Assembly (NCBI GenBank): GCA_001799895.1
Contig: MGUI01000070.1
Coordinates: 1-64,000 of the forward strand
Direction of reading: 5' to 3'
Source of the DNA: Elusimicrobia bacterium GWD2_63_28
Lineage (GTDB): Bacteria; Elusimicrobiota; Elusimicrobia; Elusimicrobiales; UBA9959
Length of the DNA: 64,000 nucleotides
In this document: piece after piece, positions 33,108 through 40,972 of the stretch
Layout: each line of letters begins with the position of its first letter
Numbering within the stretch: position 1 is the stretch's first letter
Position numbers and translations under genes: made by a program
Notes under the pieces: generated by a model
Seen by the model: only the letters and a program-made list of their open reading frames with translations
Databases searched by the model: none
What the model was told of the DNA's origin: nothing

Positions 33108-34085
33108 ATGAATAGGATATTGGTTGTTGGTCCTGAATTCCATGGCTATACGGAAAACATACAAAAGTCTTTTAAGAACAGCGGCGTTTCAGCCGATCTT
33201 ATTGTTTATAAACTGAAGGGGGGGAGATTCCATCGATTAGGGGATATCAATAAGATTGAAAAATTTAACTTGGATATACAGTCGGCAATCATCCAGGCTC
33301 AATATTCTCGCATAGTTTTTGTGAGGGGGTCAGAGGTATATTCGGAAACATTGGGAAAAATTAAAAGTCTGGGAATTCCAAGAATACTTTTTTTGCAGGA
33401 TGCTCTTGCTAATAGTGGAAACGCTTTGACCAATGTAAGACTGTATGACAAGGTACTTCTATTTGATAAGAGTGACCAGGCGCTACTTGATGGTATGGGC
33501 GTGAAAGCATCTTTTTACGGAAGCCCGGTAGCCATGTGGAATTATCATCCAATTGAAAACATTGAACAGGATATAGATTTGTGTTTTGTCGGGAAGCTCT
33601 ATGATAATCGTGTCGATTTGCTGGAGAATCTCATGGCGGTGTACCCACAAAAAAAGATTGTAGTTGTGGGGCAATATCTCCCCAAAGCACGTCCTTCGCG
33701 CTGGAATCGATTTTATAAATATTATTTTCAGGGATATAGAAATGTATTTTTAAACAAAGAGCTTTCGCATCTGGAGATAAATCGCTTATACAATAGATCC
33801 AAAATATGTTTAAACATACAGCACTCGCAAAGTCGTTGGAGTTGCTCATATAGAACTATTGAAATATTGGCGGCAAAATCCTTTCAAATCTGCTCTAAAA
33901 ACGAATATATGGAGTCTTCCCATTCTGAAAGCGGTGTGGTGCTTTATGGAACAGTTCAGGAGCTAAAGGATAAGATTGATTATTACTTGCAAGCAGATAA
34001 GGAGAGATTGTCTCACGCCCAAAAAGGATATACGTATGCTTTGCGTCATTCATACGAAGCCAAAGCGGCTTTGTTCGATATTTAG
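33108..34085 (+). CDS. CgeB-like glycosyltransferase
   Basis: This 325-residue protein starts ILVVGPEFHGYTENI and has LCFVGKLYDNRVDLLE near 155 and INRLYNRSKICLNIQHSQ, then a late YRTIEILAAKSFQICS motif. These are typical of CgeB/DUF3880-type GT-B proteins in polysaccharide loci. A frame beginning at 33024 overlaps the epimerase and was rejected because ATG 33108 gives the usual family start two bp after the previous stop. Confidence 0.65.
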   Translation: MNRILVVGPEFHGYTENIQKSFKNSGVSADLIVYKLKGGRFHRLGDINKIEKFNLDIQSAIIQAQYSRIVFVRGSEVYSETLGKIKSLGIPRILFLQDALANSGNALTNVRLYDKVLLFDKSDQALLDGMGVKASFYGSPVAMWNYHPIENIEQDIDLCFVGKLYDNRVDLLENLMAVYPQKKIVVVGQYLPKARPSRWNRFYKYYFQGYRNVFLNKELSHLEINRLYNRSKICLNIQHSQSRWSCSYRTIEILAAKSFQICSKNEYMESSHSESGVVLYGTVQELKDKIDYYLQADKERLSHAQKGYTYALRHSYEAKAALFDI

Positions 34086-34114
34086 GTCGTGTGTGGTTGA
34101 TTGGTCTTTGTGAA

Positions 34115-34765
34115 ATGAAACACATCCTGGATCCATTCTTGGCTTTTGTTTCTGTTGTGCTTATCTCTCCGGTGTTTATGCTGGTGTATTTCGTCGTTAA
34201 AATCGGTTCGGATGGCCCTGTCATCATTCGTCAGAAAAGGGTTGGGCTATTTGGGAAAGCCTTTATCGTTTATAAATTCCGTACCATGGTAGTAAATGCG
34301 GAAAAACTTGGCTCATCAGTTACGACTGGCAAAGATCCGCGGATTACTCCTATCGGTAGATTCTTGCGGAAGACCAAACTTGATGAGTTGCCGCAATTAT
34401 TCAATGTTCTAATCGGGGATATGAGTTTTGTCGGGCCGCGGCCGGATGTGCCGGAGATAATTGCCAAGTATACGCCAGAGATGCGGCGCGTGCTGGAGAT
34501 CAAGCCGGGGATAACCAGTCTGGCTACGCTGCACTTTAAGAACGAAGAAGAGCTGCTTGCTAAGGTTTCCAATCCGGACGAGTTCTACGAAAAGAAATTA
34601 GTGCCGCTTAAGGTTAAGCTAGCCATGGAGCATGTGGATAGAAATTCTTTCCTATTCGACCTTAAAATACTTTTTCAGACCGTGTGGATGATCACTCCTT
34701 TCGGGAAATTGTTCCCGATAAAAGAGCATCCCTTGGTCACTGAATTGAAACAAAATCTGCACTGA
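34115..34765 (+). CDS. Initiating phosphoglycosyl transferase (bacterial sugar transferase)
   Basis: This 216-residue protein starts with one hydrophobic reentrant segment (about 5-30), followed by the conserved core: RVGLFGKAFIVYKFRTM near 38-54, KTKLDELPQLFNVLIGDMS (the Asp-Glu catalytic pair), and VGPRPDVPE. It transfers the first sugar phosphate from an NDP-sugar to undecaprenyl phosphate. Given the aminotransferase and PglF-like genes next door, a diamino-trideoxy sugar or QuiNAc phosphate is a plausible substrate. The 5' half is AT-rich and the 3' half (after about 34,430) GC-rich, so a recombination joint may lie inside it. Confidence 0.85.
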   Translation: MKHILDPFLAFVSVVLISPVFMLVYFVVKIGSDGPVIIRQKRVGLFGKAFIVYKFRTMVVNAEKLGSSVTTGKDPRITPIGRFLRKTKLDELPQLFNVLIGDMSFVGPRPDVPEIIAKYTPEMRRVLEIKPGITSLATLHFKNEEELLAKVSNPDEFYEKKLVPLKVKLAMEHVDRNSFLFDLKILFQTVWMITPFGKLFPIKEHPLVTELKQNLH

Positions 34766-34778
34766 ACACTTTTTGAAT

Positions 34779-35993
34779 ATGAAACAACTTCTAGAGAGAC
34801 TAGCCATTGATGGCGGAAGAAAAACGCGCTCTACGCCTTTTAACCCCTGGCCTTACTACGCCAAGGACGAAGTGGCCGCAGCGGCTGCTGTTTTGTCTTC
34901 CGGTAAAGTGAACTACTGGACCGGTGATATCGGCCGCCAGTTCGAGCGGGAATATGCGCGCTTTGTGGGCTGTAAATACGCTATAGCTTTAACAAATGGC
35001 ACCGCGGCGTTGGAGCTGGCGCTTTATGCTCTCGGCATAGGCCCGGGCGATGAAGTTATCACCACCAGCCGCACTTTTATAGCTTCAGCGAGCTGTGTCG
35101 TTATGCGCGGCGCTAGGCCGGTGCTGGCGGATGTTGATGCTGTGTCGCAGAATATCACCGCTGAAACTATTGCCAAGGTTATAACGCGCAAGACCAAAGC
35201 CATAATTGCTGTTCATCTGGCCGGCTGGCCTTGTGATATGGGGACCATAATGAAGTTGGCGCGCAAGCATGGGCTGAAAGTTATTGAGGACTGTGCCCAG
35301 GCCAATGGCGCTACTTACAAGGGGCGGCAGGTGGGTTCTTTCGGCGATATGGCCGCCTTCTCTTTCTGCCAGGATAAAATTATTACTACCGGCGGCGAGG
35401 GCGGCTTGCTTGTAACTAATAGTAAGTCCCTCTGGCAGAAGGCCTGGGAGTATAAAGACCACGGCAAAAACTTCGACGCCGTTTATAACCGCAAGCATGC
35501 GCCGGGCTTTCGGTGGCTGCATGAATCTTTCGGCACCAACTGGCGCCTGACCGAGATGCAGGCCGCTATCGGGCGGCTGCAGTTAAAGAAGCTGCCCGGT
35601 TGGATAGCCGCCAGAAGAAAGAACGCGGCTATGCTTACGCGCTGCTTTAAGGCTATCCCGGCCTTGCGGCTTACGCTGCCGCCTAAAGAGATAGGGCACG
35701 CTTATTACAAATATTATGCCTTTGTCCGGCCTGAATTGCTGAAGAAAGGCTGGAACAGGGGCCGCATAATGAACGCGATAATTGCCGAGGGGATTCCCTG
35801 CTTCAGCGGCAGCTGCAGTGAGATCTACCTGGAGAAGGCTTTTGACGGCATCCGCCCGCCGCGGCGGCTGCCGGTGGCTAAAGAATTAGGGGAGACCAGC
35901 CTGATGTTCATGGTTCACCCTACATTAACTCCTGGTGAGATGCGTTATACTTGCCGAGCCGTTGAAAAGGTGATGCGGGCAGCTGCTGTGTAG
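34779..35993 (+). CDS. DegT/DnrJ/EryC1 sugar aminotransferase
   Basis: This 404-residue PLP enzyme shows the N-terminal signature WPYYAKDEV and SSGKVNYWTG, then NGTAALELALYALG, IEDCAQANGATYKG and the Schiff-base lysine in FSFCQDKIITTGGEGG. It probably aminates the 4-keto product of the PglF-like dehydratase encoded directly downstream, giving a 4-amino-4,6-dideoxy sugar. ATG 34779 is taken rather than TTG 34773. Composition is back to the GC-rich background. Confidence 0.82.
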   Translation: MKQLLERLAIDGGRKTRSTPFNPWPYYAKDEVAAAAAVLSSGKVNYWTGDIGRQFEREYARFVGCKYAIALTNGTAALELALYALGIGPGDEVITTSRTFIASASCVVMRGARPVLADVDAVSQNITAETIAKVITRKTKAIIAVHLAGWPCDMGTIMKLARKHGLKVIEDCAQANGATYKGRQVGSFGDMAAFSFCQDKIITTGGEGGLLVTNSKSLWQKAWEYKDHGKNFDAVYNRKHAPGFRWLHESFGTNWRLTEMQAAIGRLQLKKLPGWIAARRKNAAMLTRCFKAIPALRLTLPPKEIGHAYYKYYAFVRPELLKKGWNRGRIMNAIIAEGIPCFSGSCSEIYLEKAFDGIRPPRRLPVAKELGETSLMFMVHPTLTPGEMRYTCRAVEKVMRAAAV

Positions 35994-36017
35994 TCTTGAC
36001 TCGTATCTTTTGTTACA

Positions 36018-36047
36018 TTGCGCAGTGGGGCGCATTATTGGGATAAT
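36018..36047 (+). promoter_or_regulatory. Possible promoter of the PglF/CapD-like gene
   Basis: TTGCGC (36018-36023), an 18-bp spacer and GATAAT (36042-36047) predict a start at about 36054, next to the ATG at 36055. This would be another leaderless message. Confidence 0.4.
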
Positions 36048-36054
36048 ATAGGGT

Positions 36055-37974
36055 ATGGGGAAAAAACTCGAAAAACATCGGTGGCTTATGGTTTTGTTTG
36101 GGGACATAGCCGCCATCTCTTTTGCGTACTATTTAGCCTTCCTTTTAAGATTCGACTTCGCAATCCCTCCGCAACAAGCCTATAACTTTTTGGCCACTTG
36201 GCCGGTGGTTTTAATACTGCGGTTGGCCTCCTTCTACTATTTTGGGCTTTATAAAGGCATCTGGCGCTACGCCAGCATGGCGGACCTTACCGCTATGTTT
36301 AAGGGCATAATTGCCAGCCAGCTTTTTATTGTAGCTACCATACTCTTTATCAAACACGGCGGGTTCCCTCGGTCAGTCCTTATCATCGACCCGGTCTTTT
36401 CACTGATATTCATAGGCGGCATCCGCTTCGCTATTAGGGCCACGCGTCACCTGCGGTATAAAGAGGACGCCGCGGGTACCTCTCGCATGCTGATATTCGG
36501 CGCCGGGGACCTTGGCGAGGCGCTGTTGCGCGATATACAGCGCAACCCCGCAGGCCACAGGGTTGTGGGCTTCCTGGACGACAACGCCCTTAAGCACGGC
36601 CGTAGCATACACGGTGTGCCGGTGCTGGGCGGGCGCGACAAGATTGCCGAAGTGATAAAGAAAAAAGAGGTGGACGAGGTGCTTGTGGCCGTAAACCACA
36701 GCCGCGGCCGCCTTATAACCGATCTAATGGCAGTCTACTCTGCAGCGGGCAGCCCGCGCAAGGTAGAGTTTAAAACCCTGCCCACCATGAACGAGCTTAT
36801 AAGCAAAACCCGCCTGGCCCCCGACATCCGCAAGATAGACGTTACCGACCTGATGCACCGCCGCATTGTTGACATCAACATGGGGCTGGTGAAGGCTGGC
36901 GTTAAGGATAAAACCATATTAGTAACCGGGGCCGGCGGCACTATAGGCGGGGAATTGGCCCGCCAGATATGCGCGCTAAAGCCGGGCAAGGTGATACTGC
37001 TTGAAAACCATAACACCGCGCTGTTCTACATAGACAAAGAACTGCGCGAGCGGGGCTACGGCGGCATTATTGTAACCGTGCCCGGCGATATCCGCGACGA
37101 AAGCCTTCTTAAAAACCTTTTTGCGCAGTACAAGCCCGCCTGGGTGCTGCACGCGGCCGCGCATAAACACGTGGGCCTTATGGAAGACAACCCCCAGGAG
37201 GCGGTAAAGAATAACACCCTGGGCACCTACATACTGGCCAAGACCGCCGCGGCTTACAATACCGAGCGTTTCCTGTATATCTCCACGGACAAGGCTGTGC
37301 GGCCCACCAGCGTTATGGGCGCCAGCAAGCGCCTTGGCGAAATGGCCCTGCGCTCGCTTAACGGCAACGGCACGAAGTTCATGTCTGTGCGCTTTGGCAA
37401 TGTGCTGGGCAGCAGCGGCAGCGTGGTGAAGATATTCCAGGAGCAGATACTGAATGGCGGGCCGGTTACGGTTACGCATCCTGACGTAATACGCTATTTC
37501 ATGACCACCGAGGAAGCCGTCTCGCTGGTGCTTAACGCCTGCGCCCTTGGCGAGGGCGGCGAGATATTTGTGCTGAACATGGGCGAGCCGGTAAAGATAC
37601 TGGACCTGGCCCGCAACATGATAGTGCTTAACGGCCTGGTACCGGATAAGGACATTGAAATTAAATTTACCGGCCTTAAGCCAGGCGAGAAGATGTACGA
37701 AGAGCTGTTCCGGGAAGGGGATATAAGAAAGAACACCGGGCATAACGAGATCTTTGCCGCGGTGCCTTCTGAGGCTGGGGCCGGCCTGACGGATGCCCAT
37801 CGCGATGAGCTGCAGCAGCTGGCGGCGCAGGCGGACATTAAAGTGATGCTGGCGAAGATTAAAGAGTTAATCCCGGCTTATACGGGGTGGCCGAGGAAGA
37901 GCGGGGAGAAGAATGAGGCCAAGCCTCGGGGAATTGAGGCTCGGCCTCGGGAGACCGAGAAAGAAGCGGAATGA
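36055..37974 (+). CDS. Membrane NDP-HexNAc 4,6-dehydratase (PglF/CapD/WbpM family)
   Basis: This 639-residue protein has four N-terminal membrane helices (about 10-120). A first Rossmann domain follows (ILIFGAGDLGEALLRDI, near 140). The SDR domain comes next (TGAGGTIGGELARQI near 288; HAAAHKHVGLMEDNP near 363; ISTDKAVRPTSVMGASKR near 403). The catalytic SDKA with MGASK, lacking the classical YxxxK Tyr, is normal in this family. It makes the 4-keto-6-deoxy sugar for the aminotransferase upstream. The last 18 codons are Arg/Glu/Lys-rich and include a small dispersed repeat (37923-37940). Confidence 0.87.
   Translation: MGKKLEKHRWLMVLFGDIAAISFAYYLAFLLRFDFAIPPQQAYNFLATWPVVLILRLASFYYFGLYKGIWRYASMADLTAMFKGIIASQLFIVATILFIKHGGFPRSVLIIDPVFSLIFIGGIRFAIRATRHLRYKEDAAGTSRMLIFGAGDLGEALLRDIQRNPAGHRVVGFLDDNALKHGRSIHGVPVLGGRDKIAEVIKKKEVDEVLVAVNHSRGRLITDLMAVYSAAGSPRKVEFKTLPTMNELISKTRLAPDIRKIDVTDLMHRRIVDINMGLVKAGVKDKTILVTGAGGTIGGELARQICALKPGKVILLENHNTALFYIDKELRERGYGGIIVTVPGDIRDESLLKNLFAQYKPAWVLHAAAHKHVGLMEDNPQEAVKNNTLGTYILAKTAAAYNTERFLYISTDKAVRPTSVMGASKRLGEMALRSLNGNGTKFMSVRFGNVLGSSGSVVKIFQEQILNGGPVTVTHPDVIRYFMTTEEAVSLVLNACALGEGGEIFVLNMGEPVKILDLARNMIVLNGLVPDKDIEIKFTGLKPGEKMYEELFREGDIRKNTGHNEIFAAVPSEAGAGLTDAHRDELQQLAAQADIKVMLAKIKELIPAYTGWPRKSGEKNEAKPRGIEARPRETEKEAE
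37923..37940. repeat. Short inverted element within a gene end
   Basis: GCCTC, GGGGAATT, GAGGC. The core CCTCGGGGAATTGAGG recurs at 38938-38953. Here it lies inside the coding sequence for the charged C-terminal tail of the PglF-like protein. Confidence 0.6.
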
Positions 37975-38045
37975 GTTGTTGCTTTTGTCTGAAAGTTTGT
38001 ATTATTTTATAGGGTAAGGGACAGGTTGGGAGTACTGGGAGAAAT

Positions 38046-38864
38046 ATGAAATACTTAATGATGATGTGTTTTGCGGCTATGAGCGTTGTGCCGTCTTTTG
38101 CGGCGGAAACCGAACCGGTTGAGGCGTTTACCGCCAAACTGTTCAATTCAAAAGGCACTGTGGAGTACCTTAAGAAAGGCACATCCGCCTGGGCGACCAT
38201 AAAGGCCCCCTTCATGCTTGAAGTGGGCGACCAGGTTAAGACCGGTCCCAAAAGCAGGGCCGATATCTATATAAAATACGGTTCCAAGATACGCCTTGGC
38301 GCCGAGACGGTGTTCGTTATCGGCAATGTGGCCCCTGAGGGCAATACTGTGGAAGTGCTCCGCGGCAAAATGAACGCCTGGATACGCAAATTCGTGGGCC
38401 GCGGCTTCACCGTGCGCACGCCCAGCGCCGTCTGCGCCGTGCGCGGCACGGTGTTCGGCGTGGAAGTTAGCGAGGCCGGCCAGACCACCTGGGACCTGTT
38501 CAGCGGCTCCGTACAGATTGCCGACAACCGCAACCGCACCATTGACCTGCAGCCCAACCAGCGGCTGGAAGTTACGCAGGCCGAGGGCGCGGCTGTGCCT
38601 GTAGCCCTTCCTGCGGACGTGAAGGCCCCTTCCGAACCGGCCAAAATCAAGGAAGAAAAGACCGAAATAAAGGCCGAGCAGGTTTTCATAGAGCAGCAGG
38701 CCGCGGCCGCTGTGGCCACCGAAGCGCCGAAGGAAGAAGTAAAGGCTGAGGAAGCCGCGCCGGTTGAAGAGATTGTGGCGCCTGTGGTTGTGGAACCGGT
38801 TACCACCGTGATCCCTACGCAGACCGTTATTGAGACCATTGAGATGAGCCCTTCTAATCCGTAA
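38046..38864 (+). CDS. Secreted FecR-domain protein, copy 2
   Basis: This 272-residue protein has a signal peptide (ending SFAAE near residue 20). The FecR domain follows (about 30-180): AKLFNSKGTVEYLKKGTSAW, LEVGDQVKTGPKSRADI, RGKMNAWIRKF and the VRTPSAVCAVRGTVFGVEV core. A Lys/Glu/Ala-rich linker comes next, and the C-terminus VIETIEMSPSNP parallels the protein at 2174. It is preceded by GGGAG 4 bp before the ATG and followed by a terminator, so it is probably a single-gene unit. The domain is commonly periplasmic and sensory; the ligand is unknown. Confidence 0.7.
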   Translation: MKYLMMMCFAAMSVVPSFAAETEPVEAFTAKLFNSKGTVEYLKKGTSAWATIKAPFMLEVGDQVKTGPKSRADIYIKYGSKIRLGAETVFVIGNVAPEGNTVEVLRGKMNAWIRKFVGRGFTVRTPSAVCAVRGTVFGVEVSEAGQTTWDLFSGSVQIADNRNRTIDLQPNQRLEVTQAEGAAVPVALPADVKAPSEPAKIKEEKTEIKAEQVFIEQQAAAAVATEAPKEEVKAEEAAPVEEIVAPVVVEPVTTVIPTQTVIETIEMSPSNP

Positions 38865-38880
38865 TTGGAGTAGGACTTGA

Positions 38881-38915
38881 AAAAACAGGCTGCTGTAACA
38901 AGCAGCCTGTTTTTT
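38881..38915 (+). terminator. Intrinsic terminator after the FecR gene
   Basis: AAAAACAGGCTGCT (38881-38894) pairs with AGCAGCCTGTTTTT (38901-38914), six-base loop, T-run included in the stem. Confidence 0.9.
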
Positions 38916-38928
38916 ATTGGCGAGGGGA

Positions 38929-38962
38929 GCGTCCAGACCTCGGGGAATTGAGGACTGGACGC
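38929..38962. repeat. Hairpin element sharing the GGGGAATT core
   Basis: GCGTCCAG (38929-38936) pairs with CTGGACGC (38955-38962), enclosing CCTC, GGGGAATT, GAGG. The core also occurs at 37923, and CCAGACCTCG also stands next to palindrome copy 1 (912-921). It overlaps the -35 box of the next gene. Confidence 0.6.
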
Positions 38963-38983
38963 GGAGAGATGGGAATATATATT
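38955..38983 (+). promoter_or_regulatory. Possible promoter of the rhamnose cluster
   Basis: CTGGAC (38955-38960), 17 bp, TATATT (38978-38983). The start would be near 38990 with a leader of about 5 nt before the ATG at 38995. No ribosome site is seen. Confidence 0.45.
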
Positions 38984-38994
38984 ATTTATAAGTC

Positions 38995-39537
38995 ATGAAA
39001 TTTGTGTTTAAAAAGACTGCCATTCAAGGGCTGCTGGTTATTAAGCCGGAGGCGCGGGGCGATGAGCGCGGGGCGGCGGCTGAGATCTACAAGGCTTCGG
39101 AGTTCCGCAAGGCCGGCATAAAGGAAACCTTTGTGCAGGAGAACCGCTCGGTTAGCCGCAAGGGCGTGCTGCGGGGGCTGCATTACCAGCGCGCGCCGCA
39201 GGCGCAGGCCCGGCTGGTGCGCTGCGGGCGCGGCAGGGCGTTCTGCGTAGCCGTAGACCTGCGGCCCAAGTCTAAAACCTACGGGCGCAGCTACGGCCTG
39301 GAGCTTTCCGGCGACAACTGGCTTATGCTTTACGCGCCGGCCGGCTTTGCCCATGGTTTCTGCGCGCTTACTGACGGTACTGAAGTAACTTACCTGTGCT
39401 CCAAGGAATTCTCTGAGGCCCATTACGCCGGCCTGCGCTGGAACGACCCGGCCCTGAAGATAAACTGGCCCATAAAGCGCCCAAAGGTGTCGCCCAAAGA
39501 CGCCGCACTACAGTCTATCGAGGCTTCGCCTCGATAG
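38995..39537 (+). CDS. RmlC-like NDP-4-keto-sugar epimerase, divergent copy
   Basis: This 180-residue cupin belongs to the dTDP-4-dehydrorhamnose 3,5-epimerase family: LRGLHYQ with the catalytic His near residue 63, [20 protein letters not shown] and SPKDA. It differs from the canonical RmlC at 40430 in the ERGAAAEIY opening and in an EFSEAHYAG loop where the canonical copy has EYSPKDEGG. A different sugar or 3- versus 5-specificity is possible. Its last seven residues (SIEASPR) and stop codon are supplied by the dispersed palindrome. Confidence 0.75.
   Translation: MKFVFKKTAIQGLLVIKPEARGDERGAAAEIYKASEFRKAGIKETFVQENRSVSRKGVLRGLHYQRAPQAQARLVRCGRGRAFCVAVDLRPKSKTYGRSYGLELSGDNWLMLYAPAGFAHGFCALTDGTEVTYLCSKEFSEAHYAGLRWNDPALKINWPIKRPKVSPKDAALQSIEASPR
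39515..39537. repeat. Dispersed 23-bp palindrome, copy 5 (inside coding sequence)
   Basis: CTATCGAGGC, loop TTC, GCCTCGATAG. The frame reads through it, and its final TAG is the gene's stop codon. Confidence 0.9.
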
Positions 39538-39545
39538 GGAGGACT

Positions 39546-40421
39546 ATGAAAGGAATAATACTTGCGGGCGGTGCGGGAACCAGGCTGTACCCTATTACAA
39601 GCGTGGCCTGCAAACAATTGTTGCCGGTTTACGACAAGCCCATGATCTATTACCCGCTGTCGGCCTTGATGTTGGCCGGCATCCGGGAGATACTGATAAT
39701 CTCCACGCCCAAAGACTTGCCGCGCTTTCAGGAGATATTCGGCGACGGCTCGGCCTGGGGGCTGAAGCTGGCCTACAAGGTGCAGCCGAAGCCGGAAGGG
39801 CTGGCCCAGGCCTTCCTGCTGGGCGAGGAATTCCTGAACGGGGAAGAAGCCTGCCTGGTGCTGGGCGATAATATCTTTTACGGCCACGCCCTGCCGGAGG
39901 CCTTCCAGAAGGCCGTTAAGGCCGCCAAGGGCGGGCGGGCCACGGTGTTCGGCTATTATGTCAACGACCCCGAGCGTTACGGCGTGGTGGCCTTCGACAA
40001 GAAGGGCAAGGCGACCTCCATAGAGGAGAAACCGAAAGAGCCCAAGTCTAACTATGCGGTTACTGGTTTATATTTCTACCCCAAAGACGTGGTGAAAGTG
40101 GCCAAGGGCATAAAGCCCAGCGCGCGCGGCGAACTTGAGATCACAGACTTGAACCGGGTTTATTTAAAGCGCGCAACCCTTAATGTGGAACTGCTGGGCC
40201 GCGGCTACGCCTGGCTGGATACCGGCACCTTTGAGAGCCTGCTGGAGGCGGGGGAATTTATATCTACCGTGGAGAAACGGCAGGGGTTGAAGATAGCCTG
40301 CATAGAGGAAATTGCCTATAACTTTGGCTGGATAAACAAGGCCGGGCTGCTGAAGATAGCAGCGGGGCTAGATAAGAACAGCTATGGGAAGTATCTCCGC
40401 AAGGTTGCGGCGGGGGAATAA
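39546..40421 (+). CDS. rfbA: Glucose-1-phosphate thymidylyltransferase
   Basis: This 291-residue RmlA makes dTDP-glucose, the first step to dTDP-L-rhamnose. It shows [13 protein letters not shown] (6-18), [28 protein letters not shown] (near 107) and [19 protein letters not shown]. Length and motifs are standard. It starts 8 bp after the palindrome that ends the RmlC-like gene; GGGAGG serves as ribosome site and overlaps the end of the repeat. Confidence 0.93.
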   Translation: MKGIILAGGAGTRLYPITSVACKQLLPVYDKPMIYYPLSALMLAGIREILIISTPKDLPRFQEIFGDGSAWGLKLAYKVQPKPEGLAQAFLLGEEFLNGEEACLVLGDNIFYGHALPEAFQKAVKAAKGGRATVFGYYVNDPERYGVVAFDKKGKATSIEEKPKEPKSNYAVTGLYFYPKDVVKVAKGIKPSARGELEITDLNRVYLKRATLNVELLGRGYAWLDTGTFESLLEAGEFISTVEKRQGLKIACIEEIAYNFGWINKAGLLKIAAGLDKNSYGKYLRKVAAGE

Positions 40422-40429
40422 GGAATATT

Positions 40430-40972
40430 ATGCCTTTTGAGTTTGAGAAATTGGAGATTGAGGGGTTAGTGCTGGTAAAGCCCAGGGTATTCCCCGACGC
40501 GCGCGGGTTCTTTATTGAGACCTATAGACGAAAGGATTTTGCCGCGGCTGGTATCCCTCAGGAGTTCATACAGGATAATCACTCCAAATCAGGGCGCGGG
40601 GTGCTGCGCGGTATGCATTACCAGCGCGGCGCTGCCGCGCAGGGTAAACTGGTGCGCTGCATTGCCGGCGCCATACTGGACGTTGCCGTGGATATACGCC
40701 GGGATTCGGCTACCTTCGGCAAGTGGGCAGCGGTAGAGCTCAGCGCCATAAATGCCCATATGCTGTACCTGCCCCCGGGCTTTGCGCACGGTTTTTTGGT
40801 GCTTAGCGATGCCACTGAAATCATTTATAAGTGCACTGCCGAGTATTCCCCCAAGGACGAGGGCGGCTTTAACTGGAACGACCCGACTGTGGGCGTGGAA
40901 TGGGGCATAACCGACCCCATAATGTCCGATAGAGACCAGGAGTTGCCCCTGCTGAAGGACGCGGTGCTTTAA
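40430..40972 (+). CDS. rfbC: dTDP-4-dehydrorhamnose 3,5-epimerase
   Basis: This 180-residue canonical RmlC has H63 in RGMHYQRG, LPPGFAHGFLVLSD near 114-127, EYSPKDEGGFNWNDP near 138-152 and the Asp-containing SDRDQELPLL near 166-175. It double-epimerises the 4-keto intermediate. It starts 8 bp after rfbA and its stop overlaps the rfbD start, so rfbACD are coupled. Confidence 0.92.
   Translation: MPFEFEKLEIEGLVLVKPRVFPDARGFFIETYRRKDFAAAGIPQEFIQDNHSKSGRGVLRGMHYQRGAAAQGKLVRCIAGAILDVAVDIRRDSATFGKWAAVELSAINAHMLYLPPGFAHGFLVLSDATEIIYKCTAEYSPKDEGGFNWNDPTVGVEWGITDPIMSDRDQELPLLKDAVL

Noticed and set aside
36055..37974. Assignment of this dehydratase as the missing PseB
   Set aside because: It has four N-terminal membrane helices and the two-Rossmann plan of PglF/CapD, unlike the soluble, shorter PseB.
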